Positions 50,906 to 60,511 are shown, numbered from the stretch's first letter. The stretch: 64,000 bases of DNA from Pseudomonas syringae (GCF_021605415.1 NZ_WKEQ01000002.1:62001-126000), one strand, 5' to 3'. The notes: generated from the sequence alone by a model not told the origin. Translations and numbers: made by a program.

Positions 50906-50966
50906 CCATGCGGTGACATTTGCGCATCCCTTCGTTACCTGCGAAGGGAAATGCCCTGTTTAAACT
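50901..50966 (+). promoter_or_regulatory. Promoter-operator module 2 (sugar regulon), before gtsA
   Basis: TGTAAC, 6 bases, GTGACA (50913-50918), 12 bases, TTCGTTAC (50931-50938), 19 bases, GTTTAAACT with -10 TAAACT at 50961-50966. It has the same 66-base footprint as module 1. The left block overlaps the stop of the isomerase gene. Confidence 0.65.
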
Positions 50967-50999
50967 CCTGTGCAGCGCAAGCTTCAGACTTGCATGCAT

Positions 51000-51011
51000 A
51001 ACAACAAGAAA
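51000..51011 (+). promoter_or_regulatory. A-rich Hfq/Crc-like site upstream of gtsA
   Basis: AACAACAAGAAA overlaps the ribosome region (AAAGG). It fits the AANAANAA pattern for Crc/Hfq repression, consistent with glucose uptake being a catabolite-repressed function. Confidence 0.5.
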
Positions 51012-51023
51012 GGTACATCTCAG

Positions 51024-52325
51024 ATGAATGCGATTTCTCGCCTCGCTACTGTCATTTCTGTCGCCTCCCTGTTCCCGCTCGCCATTCTGCCGCTCAGCGT
51101 TTCTGCTGCCGATTCCAAAGGTTCGGTAGAAGTCGTGCATTGGTGGACATCCGGTGGCGAAAAAGCCGCTGTCGATGTGCTCAAGGCTCAAGTTGAAAAA
51201 GACGGTTTCACCTGGAAGGACGGCGCCGTAGCCGGCGGTGGCGGTTCGACTGCCATGACCGTGCTGAAAAGCCGCGCCGTTGCCGGCAACCCGCCAGGCG
51301 TGGCCCAGATCAAGGGGCCGGACATCCAGGAATGGGCCTCAACCGGCCTGCTCGACACCGACGTACTGAAAGACGTCGCCAAAGAAGAGAAGTGGGACAG
51401 CCTGCTCGACAAGAAAGTCTCCGACACCGTGAAGTACGAAGGTGATTACGTGGCTGTGCCGGTGAACATTCACCGCGTCAACTGGCTGTGGATCAACCCG
51501 GAAGTCTTCAAGAAAGCCGGCATCACCAAGAACCCGACCACCCTCGAAGAATTCTACGCGGCAGGCGACAAGCTCAAGGCTGCCGGCTTCATTCCGCTCG
51601 CCCACGGTGGCCAGCCTTGGCAGGACAGCACCGTGTTCGAAGCCGTCGTGCTCTCGGTCATGGGTGTCGATGGTTACAAGAAAGCCCTGGTTGATCTGGA
51701 CAACGGCGCGCTGACCGGCCCGGACATGGTCAAGGCCCTGACCGAGCTGAAAAAAGTCGCGACCTACATGGACGTCGACGGCAAAGGCCAGGACTGGAAC
51801 CTCGAAGCGGCCAAGGTCATCAACGGCAAGGCCGGCATGCAGATCATGGGTGACTGGGCCAAGTCCGAATGGACCGCCGCCAAGAAAGTCGCCGGCAAGG
51901 ACTACGAGTGCGTAGCGTTCCCGGGCACCGACAAGGCGTTCACTTACAACATCGACTCCCTGGCCGTGTTCAAGCAGAAAGACGCGGGCACTGCGGCCGG
52001 TCAGAAAGACATCGCCAAAGTCGTGTTGGGTGAAAACTTCCAGAAAGTTTTCAGCATCAACAAAGGCTCGATTCCGGTTCGCAACGACATGTTGAACAAC
52101 ATGGAAAAGCTCGGTTTCGACTCCTGCGCCCAGACGGCGGCCAAGGACTTCCTGGCTGACGCCAAGTCCGGCGGCCTGCAACCAAGCATGGCGCACAACA
52201 TGGCGACCACGTTGGCTGTGCAGGGCGCGTTCTTCGACGTCGTGACCAACTACATCAACGACCCGAAAGCCGACCCGGCCGACACCGCCAAGAAACTCGG
52301 CGCTGCGATCAAGTCGTCCAAGTAG
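51024..52325 (+). CDS. gtsA: Glucose ABC transporter, periplasmic binding protein
   Basis: This 433-residue protein has a signal peptide (cleavage near residue 28, SVSA-ADSKG) and a solute-binding fold of the carbohydrate class-1 type: [20 protein letters not shown] near the start, [21 protein letters not shown] in the middle. It captures glucose (in some strains also mannitol or other sugars) for GtsBCD. ATG 51024 gives the typical start [15 protein letters not shown]. It is the first gene of gtsABCD. Confidence 0.93.
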   Translation: MNAISRLATVISVASLFPLAILPLSVSAADSKGSVEVVHWWTSGGEKAAVDVLKAQVEKDGFTWKDGAVAGGGGSTAMTVLKSRAVAGNPPGVAQIKGPDIQEWASTGLLDTDVLKDVAKEEKWDSLLDKKVSDTVKYEGDYVAVPVNIHRVNWLWINPEVFKKAGITKNPTTLEEFYAAGDKLKAAGFIPLAHGGQPWQDSTVFEAVVLSVMGVDGYKKALVDLDNGALTGPDMVKALTELKKVATYMDVDGKGQDWNLEAAKVINGKAGMQIMGDWAKSEWTAAKKVAGKDYECVAFPGTDKAFTYNIDSLAVFKQKDAGTAAGQKDIAKVVLGENFQKVFSINKGSIPVRNDMLNNMEKLGFDSCAQTAAKDFLADAKSGGLQPSMAHNMATTLAVQGAFFDVVTNYINDPKADPADTAKKLGAAIKSSK

Positions 52326-52330
52326 GCGTA

Positions 52331-52403
52331 AGCGGCAAGCTGCGAGCTACAAGTTAAAAGCTGTGCACTGTTGATCTTGCAGCTTGCAGCTTGTAGCTGC
52401 TCC
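52331..52403. repeat. AGCTTGCAGCT-type palindromic repeat between gtsA and gtsB
   Basis: AGCGGCAAGCTGCGAGCTAC on the left and CAGCTTGCAGCTTGTAGCTG on the right form a hairpin. The unit is shared with 25613-25764. It could stabilise gtsA mRNA and raise the binding-protein ratio. Confidence 0.72.
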
Positions 52404-52426
52404 TCCTCTTTTTTATGGATTTCCCC

Positions 52427-53335
52427 ATGAGTTCTGTTGCTGTGTTCAGCAAAGCCTCGCCGTTCGATGCACTGCAGCGCTGGCTACCGAAACTGGTGCT
52501 GGCGCCAAGCATGTTCATCGTTCTGGTGGGCTTCTATGGCTACATCCTGTGGACGTTCGTTCTGTCGTTCACTACGTCCACCTTCCTGCCGACTTACAAG
52601 TGGGCCGGTCTGGCGCAATACGAGCGCCTGTTCAACAACGACCGCTGGTGGGTGGCGAGCAAAAATCTCGCGGTCTTCGGCGGCATGTTCATCGGCATCA
52701 CGCTGGTGATCGGCGTGTTGCTGGCGGTTTTTCTCGATCAGCGCATCCGACGTGAAGGGTTCATCCGCACCATTTACCTCTACCCGATGGCGCTCTCGAT
52801 GATCGTCACCGGTACGGCCTGGAAATGGCTGCTCAACCCCGGCATGGGCCTGGACAAACTGCTGCGTGACTGGGGCTGGGAAGGCTTCCGTCTGGACTGG
52901 CTGATCGACCCGGATCGCGTGGTCTATTGCCTGGTGATCGCGGCTGTCTGGCAAGCCTCGGGTTTTATCATGGCGATGTTCCTCGCCGGCCTGCGTGGCG
53001 TCGATCAGTCGATCATCCGTGCCGCCCAGATCGATGGCGCAAGCATGCCGCGCATTTACTGGAAAGTCGTGCTGCCAAGTCTGCGTCCGGTATTTTTCAG
53101 TGCTGTGATGATCCTGGCGCACATCGCGATCAAGAGTTTCGACCTGGTGGCGGCAATGACAGCGGGTGGTCCGGGTTATTCCTCCGACCTGCCGGCGATG
53201 TTCATGTACTCCTTCACCTTCAGTCGCGGCCAGATGGGCATGGGCTCGGCCAGTGCGATTCTGATGCTCGGTGCGATCCTCGCGATCATCGTGCCTTACC
53301 TGTACTCCGAGCTGAGGACCAAGCGTCATGACTAG
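52427..53335 (+). CDS. gtsB: Glucose ABC transporter permease
   Basis: This 302-residue inner-membrane protein has six predicted spans (LVLAPSMFIVLVGFYGYILW first). The EAA-type loop is IIRAAQIDGASMPRIYWKVV, where the ATPase GtsD docks. ATG 52427 is chosen over 52415 because GGA lies seven bases before it. It overlaps gtsC by eight bases. Together with GtsC it forms the membrane pore. Confidence 0.93.
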   Translation: MSSVAVFSKASPFDALQRWLPKLVLAPSMFIVLVGFYGYILWTFVLSFTTSTFLPTYKWAGLAQYERLFNNDRWWVASKNLAVFGGMFIGITLVIGVLLAVFLDQRIRREGFIRTIYLYPMALSMIVTGTAWKWLLNPGMGLDKLLRDWGWEGFRLDWLIDPDRVVYCLVIAAVWQASGFIMAMFLAGLRGVDQSIIRAAQIDGASMPRIYWKVVLPSLRPVFFSAVMILAHIAIKSFDLVAAMTAGGPGYSSDLPAMFMYSFTFSRGQMGMGSASAILMLGAILAIIVPYLYSELRTKRHD

Positions 53336-54173
53336 TCTCGCTGCCAAATCGCCCATCAGCCTGAGTCGCATCGCGATCTACGCAGTGCTGATCCTCGCGG
53401 TTCTGCTTTATCTGGTGCCGTTGGTGGTCATGTTGTTGACCAGCTTCAAGACCCCGGAAGACATCAGCACCGGCAACCTGCTGAGCTGGCCGACCGTGGT
53501 CAGCGGCATTGGCTGGATCAAGGCCTGGGCCACGGTTGACGGTTACTTCTGGAACTCGATCAAGATCACCGTTCCGGCGGTGCTGATCTCCACCGCCATC
53601 GGCGCGTTGAACGGCTACGTGCTGTCGATGTGGCGCTTTCGCGGTTCGCAGTTGTTCTTCGGTCTGTTGCTGTTCGGCTGCTTCCTGCCGTTCCAGACCG
53701 TGCTGCTGCCAGCCTCGTTCACCCTCGGCAAAATGGGCCTGGCCAGCACCACCACAGGTCTGGTGTTCATCCACGTCGTCTACGGCCTGGCGTTCACCAC
53801 ACTGTTCTTCCGCAACTATTACGTGAGCATTCCCGATGCACTGGTGAAAGCGGCACGGCTGGACGGCGCGGGTTTCTTCACGATTTTCCGGCGGATCATT
53901 CTGCCAATGTCGACCCCGATCATCATGGTGTGCCTGATCTGGCAATTCACCCAGATCTGGAACGACTTCCTGTTCGGCGTGGTGTTCTCCAGCGGTGATT
54001 CGCAACCGATCACGGTGGCGCTGAACAACCTGGTCAACACCAGTACCGGGGCCAAGGAATATAACGTTGATATGGCGGCGGCGATGATCGCCGGGCTGCC
54101 GACCCTGCTGGTCTATGTGATCGCAGGCAAGTATTTCGTGCGCGGCCTGACGGCCGGCGCGGTCAAGGGGTAA
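53328..54173 (+). CDS. gtsC: Glucose ABC transporter permease
   Basis: This 281-residue inner-membrane protein has six predicted spans (IAIYAVLILAVLLYLVPLVV first). The EAA-type docking loop reads ALVKAARLDGAGFFTIFRRI. It is the partner of GtsB. The ATG lies inside the end of gtsB, and the stop is two bases before gtsD. Confidence 0.94.
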   Translation: MTSLAAKSPISLSRIAIYAVLILAVLLYLVPLVVMLLTSFKTPEDISTGNLLSWPTVVSGIGWIKAWATVDGYFWNSIKITVPAVLISTAIGALNGYVLSMWRFRGSQLFFGLLLFGCFLPFQTVLLPASFTLGKMGLASTTTGLVFIHVVYGLAFTTLFFRNYYVSIPDALVKAARLDGAGFFTIFRRIILPMSTPIIMVCLIWQFTQIWNDFLFGVVFSSGDSQPITVALNNLVNTSTGAKEYNVDMAAAMIAGLPTLLVYVIAGKYFVRGLTAGAVKG

Positions 54174-54175
54174 TC

Positions 54176-55330
54176 ATGGCAACGCTTGAACTTCGCAATG
54201 TAAACAAGACTTACGGCGCCGGCCTGCCGGACACCCTGAAGAACATCGAACTGTCGATCAAGGAAGGCGAATTCCTGATCCTCGTCGGCCCTTCGGGTTG
54301 CGGCAAATCGACCCTGATGAACTGCATCGCCGGCCTGGAGACCATCACCGGCGGCGCGATCATGATCGGTGACCAGGACGTCAGCGGCATGAGCCCGAAG
54401 GATCGTGACATCGCCATGGTGTTCCAGTCCTACGCGCTGTACCCGACCATGAGCGTGCGCGAGAACATCGAATTCGGCTTGAAAATCCGCAAGATGAAAC
54501 AGGCCGATATCGACGAAGAAGTCACCCGCGTCGCCAAGCTTTTGCAGATCGAACACCTGCTCAATCGCAAGCCGGGACAGCTCTCCGGTGGTCAGCAACA
54601 GCGCGTGGCGATGGGCCGTGCCCTGGCGCGTCGGCCGAAGATTTATCTGTTCGACGAACCGCTGTCCAACCTCGATGCCAAGCTGCGCGTCGAGATGCGT
54701 ACCGAAATGAAACTGATGCACCAGCGCCTGAAAACCACCACGGTCTACGTGACTCACGACCAGATCGAAGCGATGACCCTGGGCGACAAAGTGGCGGTGA
54801 TGAAGGACGGCATCATTCAGCAATTCGGTACGCCGAAAGAGATCTACAACGATCCGGCCAACCTGTTCGTGGCGAGCTTCATCGGTTCGCCGCCGATGAA
54901 CTTCATCCCGCTGCGCCTGCAACGCAAGGACGGCCGACTGGTTGCCTTGCTAGACAGCGGCCAGGCCCGTTGCGAGTTGCCGCTGGCCATGCAGGACGCC
55001 GGTCTTGAGGATCGCGAAGTCATCCTCGGCCTGCGCCCGGAGCAAATCCTGCTGGCCAACGGCGAAAGCCAGCCCAGCATTCGCGCCGAAGTACAGGTCA
55101 CCGAACCGACCGGTCCCGACACGCTGATCTTCGTCAACCTCAACGACACCAAAGTCTGCTGCCGTCTGGCACCGGACGTAGCACCGCAGGTGGGCGAAAC
55201 CCTGACCCTGCAATTCGATCCGGCCAAAGTGCTGCTGTTCGATGCCAAGACCGGTGAACGCCTGGGTGTTGCCAGTCATGAACAGGCAGAAACCCGAGCG
55301 CCGAATGTGGCGCAGTTCAAAGGGCGCTGA
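54176..55330 (+). CDS. gtsD: Glucose ABC transporter ATPase (MalK/UgpC type)
   Basis: This 384-residue ATPase has Walker A GPSGCGKST (38-46), signature LSGGQQQRVAMGRALA, Walker B IYLFDEPLSNLDAKL and switch His in TTVYVTHDQ. The C-terminal TOBE-like regulatory domain (about 245-384) is typical of sugar importers. It powers GtsABC. A short REP hairpin separates it from oprB. Confidence 0.95.
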   Translation: MATLELRNVNKTYGAGLPDTLKNIELSIKEGEFLILVGPSGCGKSTLMNCIAGLETITGGAIMIGDQDVSGMSPKDRDIAMVFQSYALYPTMSVRENIEFGLKIRKMKQADIDEEVTRVAKLLQIEHLLNRKPGQLSGGQQQRVAMGRALARRPKIYLFDEPLSNLDAKLRVEMRTEMKLMHQRLKTTTVYVTHDQIEAMTLGDKVAVMKDGIIQQFGTPKEIYNDPANLFVASFIGSPPMNFIPLRLQRKDGRLVALLDSGQARCELPLAMQDAGLEDREVILGLRPEQILLANGESQPSIRAEVQVTEPTGPDTLIFVNLNDTKVCCRLAPDVAPQVGETLTLQFDPAKVLLFDAKTGERLGVASHEQAETRAPNVAQFKGR

Positions 55331-55355
55331 GACACAAATGTGGGAATGCGGTCAG

Positions 55356-55381
55356 GTGGGAGCTGGCAAGCCAGCTCCCAC
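55356..55381. repeat. Short REP hairpin between gtsD and oprB
   Basis: GTGGGAGCTGGC-AA-GCCAGCTCCCAC is a perfect 12-bp stem with a two-base loop. It looks like two REP arms that lost their spacer, and could attenuate read-through into oprB. Confidence 0.8.
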
Positions 55382-55465
55382 AAATGCCCGGCCACAGTGG
55401 GGATCCGCAACGAATGGCCTGTCATTCGTCGCAACTGATGTAAACCGCGTTAGATAAAAACAGTT

Positions 55466-55478
55466 AATAACAATAAAA
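55466..55478 (+). promoter_or_regulatory. A-rich Hfq/Crc-like site upstream of oprB
   Basis: AATAACAATAAAA lies ahead of the oprB ribosome site and fits the AANAANAA repeat of Crc/Hfq targets. Confidence 0.5.
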
Positions 55479-55491
55479 CGAGGATGTAGGG

Positions 55492-56841
55492 ATGAAAAAG
55501 AAACACATCAATGCCCGGTTGATCTGCCAGGTGACAGTTGCGGCTGCGCTGGTCATGGCGGGCAATGCGATGGCCGATGATGCGTTCAGTGCCGACTCGC
55601 AGTGGATGACGGGTGACTGGGGTGGCGAACGGACCAAGCTGATCGAGCAAGGCATCGACATCAAAATGGACTACGTCGGTGAAGTGGGCGGCAACCTGCA
55701 CGGTGGTTACAACAACGACAAGACGGCACGCTACAGCGATCAGTTCGGTCTGGGCGCGGCACTGGACCTGCAAAAGCTGCTCGGCTGGGACAACACCCAG
55801 GCGAAGATCCAGTTGACCAACCGTAACGGTCAAAACATCTCCAACGACCGCGTGGGCGATCCGCGTGCCGGCACCTTGAGCTCGTCTCAAGAAGTCTACG
55901 GCCGTGGCCACATGGTTCGTTTGACCCAGTTGTGGATCAAGCACCAGTTCTTCGACAACAAGCTCGACGTCAAGGCCGGTTACTTCGGTGAAGGCGAAGA
56001 CTTCAACACCTTCCCGTGCGAGTTCCAGAACCTGGCGTTCTGCGGATCCCAAGTGGGTAACTGGGCCACCAACATCTGGTACAACTGGCCGGTCAGCCAG
56101 GCGGCCATTCGCCTGAAGTACAACTTCAACGACGAGTGGTATGCGCAGATCGGCGCCTACAACCAGAACCCGTCGCAGCTCGAACACGGCAACGGCTTCA
56201 AGCTCAGCGGCAGCGGCACCAAAGGTACGGTGATCCCGGTCGAACTGGTCTGGTTGCCTAACCCGAACAACCTGCCGGGCGAGTACCGTGTCGGTTACTA
56301 CAAAAGCACCGCCAAGGCTGATGACGTTCGCGAGGACGACAACGGCGCCGATGCAGCGACCAGCGGCAACGCCTATCGCAGCCACAGCAGCAAGAGCGGT
56401 TACTGGTTCGTCGCGCAGCAACAGCTGACCGACCACAACGGTGACAAGAGCCGTGGCCTGAACATCGCCGCCAACGCGACGTTCCACGACAAGGACACCA
56501 ACGTCGTCGACAACTACCAGTCGCTGATGTTCGTCTATAAAGGCCCGTTCGATGCGCGTCCGAAAGACGACGTCGGCATCGGTTTCTCGCGGATCCACGT
56601 CAACGATGACGTGAAGAAAAACGCCGAGCTGACCAACGCCGCCAACGGTGTGGCCGACTACGCCGATCCGCTGTTCTCGCCGCTGCGTGACACCGAATAC
56701 AACTACGAGTTGAACTACGGGTTCCACGTGACCAACTGGCTCACCGTGCGTCCGAACCTGCAATACATCACCCACCCGGGCGGTGTTGACGAGGTGGACA
56801 ACGCGCTGGTGGCCGGTCTGAAAATTCAGTCGGTGTTCTAA
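55492..56841 (+). CDS. oprB: Carbohydrate-selective porin OprB
   Basis: This 449-residue outer-membrane protein has a signal peptide ending AMA at residue 28. The mature start DDAFSADSQWMTGDWGGERT carries the GDWGG...R motif of the OprB family. It is a barrel with a C-terminal strand of hydrophobic/aromatic residues (LKIQSVF). It admits glucose and other sugars to the periplasm. It follows gtsABCD and ends at a strong terminator. Confidence 0.94.
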   Translation: MKKKHINARLICQVTVAAALVMAGNAMADDAFSADSQWMTGDWGGERTKLIEQGIDIKMDYVGEVGGNLHGGYNNDKTARYSDQFGLGAALDLQKLLGWDNTQAKIQLTNRNGQNISNDRVGDPRAGTLSSSQEVYGRGHMVRLTQLWIKHQFFDNKLDVKAGYFGEGEDFNTFPCEFQNLAFCGSQVGNWATNIWYNWPVSQAAIRLKYNFNDEWYAQIGAYNQNPSQLEHGNGFKLSGSGTKGTVIPVELVWLPNPNNLPGEYRVGYYKSTAKADDVREDDNGADAATSGNAYRSHSSKSGYWFVAQQQLTDHNGDKSRGLNIAANATFHDKDTNVVDNYQSLMFVYKGPFDARPKDDVGIGFSRIHVNDDVKKNAELTNAANGVADYADPLFSPLRDTEYNYELNYGFHVTNWLTVRPNLQYITHPGGVDEVDNALVAGLKIQSVF

Positions 56842-56879
56842 CGCTGTTGCGATAAGCTCCTCTCTATGTGCGCATATTT

Positions 56880-56909
56880 GCGGACAGCCAAGGCTGTCCG
56901 CTTTTTTTT
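56880..56909 (+). terminator. Terminator of oprB
   Basis: GCGGACAGCC-AA-GGCTGTCCGC is a 10-bp stem followed by T8. Confidence 0.92.
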
Positions 56910-56954
56910 GGGGAAGGCGCTGCCCAGGAACAGATGTTTTCAGGATTGCGACAC

Positions 56955-57809
56955 ATGCATGAGCATCCGCTGCAACGCTTCTTCAAATCCTTGCGTGAAC
57001 GACCGGTGTTCGCCTGGGATCGCTATCAGATGCGCGACGTGTTGGTGATCGATCATCCGCTGTGTCAGGCGGTGTTCAGTCGCCAGGGGGCGCAATTGCT
57101 GCACTTCCAGCCGCGCGAGCAAAAGCCGTGGTTGTGGTGCGCGGCGAAGTGGCCGCATGTTGGTGCCATTCGCGGCGGCGTGCCGGTGTACTGGCCGTGG
57201 TATGGGCGGCATCCGAGCGAAAACGCGTGGCCGTCCCATGGCTGGGCGCGGTTGCTCGACTGGAAACTGCTCGACAGCAGCAGTGCCGAAGACGGCGTGC
57301 GTTTGCACTGGCAGTTGCAGTTGTGCGACTGGCAGGTGGACTTGCATGCGCACCTGGGCGAACGCATGGAATTGCGCCTGAGCACCGAGCATCAGGACGA
57401 CATGCCGTGCCAGTTGAGCCAGGCGTTGCACGCTTACTGGCGTATTGGCGATGTGAGTGAGATAGCGCTGTCTGGGCTGGAGGGCGCACAGGGTTATGAC
57501 CAGTTGAGTCGTCAGGCGTGTCAGCAGGAAGGCGAATTGCGGGTAGAGGGCGCCTGTCAGCGAGTGTTTCAGCATGACGGCGAATTACAGCTCAAGGATC
57601 ACGCCTGGCAGCGGGAATTGTGCATCGACACGGGCGAGACGGCAGACACGGTAGTCTGGCATCCGGGCGCGCGGCCGCTGCTCGGTGTGAGCTGGGATGA
57701 AATTTCGGAATTCGTCTGCGTGGAAGCGGCGGCGGGGGGGACGGACAGTCTGCATCTGGCGCCGGGGGAAAAGGCGCACATCAGTTTGCAGGCACGATCT
57801 GCGGCTTAA
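56955..57809 (+). CDS. D-hexose-6-phosphate mutarotase (aldose epimerase family)
   Basis: This 284-residue protein of the YeaD family starts MHEHPLQRFFKSLRERPVFA. It contains SRQGAQLLHFQPREQKPWLW, GAIRGGVPVYWPWYGRHPSE and SQALHAYWRIGDVSE, with the expected His/Glu catalytic residues. It likely interconverts anomers of glucose 6-phosphate, which speeds its use by Zwf. An ATG at 56934 with AGGAA upstream is an alternative. It lies after the oprB terminator and converges with hexR. Confidence 0.88.
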   Translation: MHEHPLQRFFKSLRERPVFAWDRYQMRDVLVIDHPLCQAVFSRQGAQLLHFQPREQKPWLWCAAKWPHVGAIRGGVPVYWPWYGRHPSENAWPSHGWARLLDWKLLDSSSAEDGVRLHWQLQLCDWQVDLHAHLGERMELRLSTEHQDDMPCQLSQALHAYWRIGDVSEIALSGLEGAQGYDQLSRQACQQEGELRVEGACQRVFQHDGELQLKDHAWQRELCIDTGETADTVVWHPGARPLLGVSWDEISEFVCVEAAAGGTDSLHLAPGEKAHISLQARSAA

Positions 57810-57832
57810 ATATGCGGTGTTGCGACTGGCCC

Positions 57833-57924
57833 CATCGCTGGCAAGCCAGCTCCCACAGGTTTCATTCGCGTTCGCAAATTCCATGTTCGACGCGGACACT
57901 GTGGGAGATGGCTTGCCAGCGATG
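57833..57924. repeat. REP doublet between the mutarotase gene and hexR
   Basis: CATCGCTGGCAAGCCAGCTC and its complement with one mismatch, about 40 bases apart, lie between convergent genes. Confidence 0.9.
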
Positions 57925-57953
57925 AGGTTGGTTCAGGTAGCGGAAATTCCGGA

Positions 57954-58823
57954 TCAGTTGAACTCGTCTCCCACCGGATACCGGCTGGCATTCAGGCTCT
58001 CTTTGATCTTGCGCAGATGCGGCTGGAAATCCACCCCGCGACGCAAGGTCATCCCCGTCGCCAGCACATCCAGCACGGTCAACTGAATGATCCGCGAAGT
58101 CATCGGCATATAGATGTCGGTGTCTTCCGGCAACGGAATATTCAGGCTCAATGTACTGGCCTTGGCCAGCGGCGAGTTTTCGGCGGTCAGGCCCAGCACC
58201 GAAGCACCGTTCTCCCGGGCAATGCGCGCCACTTCCACCAGTTCGCGGGTGCGCCCGGTGTAGGAAATGATCACGAACAACTCACCGGTATGCGCCACCG
58301 AGGCAATCATTCGCTGCATCAATACGTCGGCGTGAGCGGTGACGGCGAGGTTGAAACGGAAGAACTTGTGCTGCGCATCCAGCGCCACCGGAGCCGAAGC
58401 GCCGAGGCCGAAAAAGTGGATCTGCCGCGCCTGAATCAACAGGTCAACGGCTCGGCTGATCAAATTCGGATCAAGTGCCTGGCAAGCGCTGTCCAACGAG
58501 GCAATGGCGCTGCCGAAAATCTTCTGGGTGTAAGCCTCGGGATTGTCGTCCGCTTCTACCGCCCGGCTGACGTAGGCCGCGCCGCTGGCCAGACTTTGGG
58601 CCAGTTGCAGTTTGAGTTCGGGGTAGCCGCTGACGCCGAACGAACGGCAGAAGCGGTTGACCGTCGGCTCGCTGACCGAAGCGGCCTGGGCGAGGGCGGC
58701 GATACTGAAGCGGGTGGCCTGCTGTGGATTGAGCAGGATCACCTCGGCGACTTTGCGTTCAGCCTTGTTCAGGTCTTCAAGGCGACTCTGGATCTGTTCC
58801 AGTAAATTGCGCACGCGATCCAT
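57954..58823 (-). CDS. hexR: HexR, KDPG-responsive repressor (RpiR family)
   Basis: This 289-residue regulator has an N-terminal helix-turn-helix (residues 1-77, with [20 protein letters not shown]) and a C-terminal SIS sugar-binding domain ([20 protein letters not shown]-like, [20 protein letters not shown]). In pseudomonads HexR represses zwf-pgl-eda, edd-glk-gltR-gltS and gap, and releases DNA on binding KDPG. It is divergent from zwf and converges on the mutarotase gene. The ATG is at 58823. Confidence 0.96.
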   Translation of the reverse strand: MDRVRNLLEQIQSRLEDLNKAERKVAEVILLNPQQATRFSIAALAQAASVSEPTVNRFCRSFGVSGYPELKLQLAQSLASGAAYVSRAVEADDNPEAYTQKIFGSAIASLDSACQALDPNLISRAVDLLIQARQIHFFGLGASAPVALDAQHKFFRFNLAVTAHADVLMQRMIASVAHTGELFVIISYTGRTRELVEVARIARENGASVLGLTAENSPLAKASTLSLNIPLPEDTDIYMPMTSRIIQLTVLDVLATGMTLRRGVDFQPHLRKIKESLNASRYPVGDEFN

Positions 58824-58959
58824 ATGGGTTTCCTGGTTTCACCTGCGCCGATAAGCGCGCGGCTATGCAAATTGGGCCTTTGATGAGACCCGTGACGGTG
58901 GCCTATCCTACTGATGGCTCCGGCCGACCACCACACGGAATCTGCATTTCGGGAAAATG

Positions 58960-58976
58960 TTGTGGTTATTACTACA
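58960..58976. promoter_or_regulatory. Possible HexR operator between hexR and zwf
   Basis: TTGT-GGTTATT-ACTACA fits TTGT-N7-ACAA except that the right arm is ACTA. It is a weaker match than the gap/edd sites, located between the divergent genes. Confidence 0.45.
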
Positions 58977-59026
58977 TTTTCCCTTGAGTGATGCCTTGAA
59001 AAAAGGTATTTGTAGCTTAACTTGAT

Positions 59027-59039
59027 AAAAGAACAAACA
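59027..59039 (+). promoter_or_regulatory. A-rich leader just before zwf
   Basis: AAAAGAACAAACA takes the place of a normal ribosome site. It loosely resembles a Crc/Hfq site and no Shine-Dalgarno is visible. Confidence 0.3.
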
Positions 59040-59041
59040 TC

Positions 59042-60511
59042 ATGCCTTCGATTACGGTTGAACCGTGCACCTTTGCCTTGTTCGGCGCTCTTGGCGATCT
59101 CGCCCTGCGCAAGCTGTTTCCTGCCCTTTATCAACTCGACGGCGCCGGCCTTCTGCACGAGGACACGCGCGTCATCGCCCTGGCCCGTGAGGCCGGCAGC
59201 GAACAAGAGCACCTGGCGTTCATCACCGCCGAACTGCGGCGTTACGTTGGTGAAAAAGATCTCGATGCCGCCGTACTCGAGCGATTTCTGGCGCGCCTGA
59301 GCTATCTGCACGTCGACTTCCTCAAATCCGAAGATTACGTCGCCCTGGCCGAAACCGCCGGCAGCGAACATTGCATGATTGCCTACTTCGCCACCCCGGC
59401 GGCGGTGTACGGCGCGATTTGTGAAAACCTGGCCAAAGTCGGTCTGGCGGAAAACACCCGCGTGGTACTGGAAAAACCGATCGGCTCGGACCTCGAATCG
59501 TCGCGCAAAGTGAACGACGCCGTGGCGCAGTTCTTCCCGGAGAACCGCACTTATCGCATCGACCACTATCTGGGCAAAGAAACCGTCCAGAACCTGATCG
59601 CCTTGCGTTTCGCCAACAGCCTGTTCGAAACCCAGTGGAACCAGAATTACATCTCCCACGTGGAAATCACCGTGGCCGAGAAGGTCGGCATCGAAGGCCG
59701 TTGGGGCTATTTCGACAAGGCCGGCCAACTGCGCGACATGATCCAGAATCACCTGTTGCAGTTGCTCTGCCTCATCGCCATGGACCCACCGGCCGACCTG
59801 TCCGCCGACAGCATCCGCGACGAGAAAGTCAAAGTGCTCAAGGCCCTGGCGCCAATCAGCCCGGAAGGCCTGACCACCCAAGTGGTGCGTGGCCAATACA
59901 TCGCCGGCTACAGCGAAGGCAAGCCGGTGCCGGGTTACCTTGAAGAGCCGAATTCCAACACCCAGAGCGACACCGAAACCTTCGTCGCCCTGCGTGCCGA
60001 CATCCGCAACTGGCGTTGGGCCGGCGTGCCGTTTTACCTGCGAACCGGCAAGCGTATGCCGCAAAAACTGTCGCAGATTGTCATTCACTTCAAGGAGCCG
60101 TCGCACTATATCTTCGCCCCTGAGCAGCGCTTGCAGATCAGCAACAAACTGATCATTCGCCTGCAACCGGATGAAGGCATTTCCTTGCGCGTGATGACCA
60201 AGGAACAAGGCCTGGACAAAGGCATGCAGCTGCGTAGCGGCCCGTTGCAGCTGAATTTTTCCGATACCTGGCGCAGCGCGCGGATCCCCGACGCCTACGA
60301 ACGGTTGTTGCTGGAAGTGATGAACGGCAATCAGAACCTGTTTGTCCGTAAAGATGAAATCGAAGCCGCGTGGAAGTGGTGTGACCAGTTGATTGCCGGT
60401 TGGAAAAAATCCGGTGATGCGCCCAAGCCGTACGCGGCCGGGTCATGGGGGCCGATGAGCTCCATTGCACTGATCACGCGGGATGGGAGGTCGTGGTATG
60501 GCGATATCTGA
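59042..60511 (+). CDS. zwf: Glucose-6-phosphate 1-dehydrogenase
   Basis: This 489-residue enzyme starts [20 protein letters not shown], an NADP-binding loop ([11 protein letters not shown]), and has the substrate motif [15 protein letters not shown] (the Lys and His are catalytic). It oxidises glucose 6-phosphate to the lactone, the entry to Entner-Doudoroff in this phosphofructokinase-lacking lineage. It is the first gene of zwf-pgl-eda. Its last 14 bases overlap pgl. HexR is the likely regulator. Confidence 0.97.
   Translation: MPSITVEPCTFALFGALGDLALRKLFPALYQLDGAGLLHEDTRVIALAREAGSEQEHLAFITAELRRYVGEKDLDAAVLERFLARLSYLHVDFLKSEDYVALAETAGSEHCMIAYFATPAAVYGAICENLAKVGLAENTRVVLEKPIGSDLESSRKVNDAVAQFFPENRTYRIDHYLGKETVQNLIALRFANSLFETQWNQNYISHVEITVAEKVGIEGRWGYFDKAGQLRDMIQNHLLQLLCLIAMDPPADLSADSIRDEKVKVLKALAPISPEGLTTQVVRGQYIAGYSEGKPVPGYLEEPNSNTQSDTETFVALRADIRNWRWAGVPFYLRTGKRMPQKLSQIVIHFKEPSHYIFAPEQRLQISNKLIIRLQPDEGISLRVMTKEQGLDKGMQLRSGPLQLNFSDTWRSARIPDAYERLLLEVMNGNQNLFVRKDEIEAAWKWCDQLIAGWKKSGDAPKPYAAGSWGPMSSIALITRDGRSWYGDI

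Noticed and set aside
55382-55460. A third copy of the sugar operator before oprB
   Set aside because: TTCGTCGC and TAGATA are present but the spacing to each other and to a GTGACA block is wrong.
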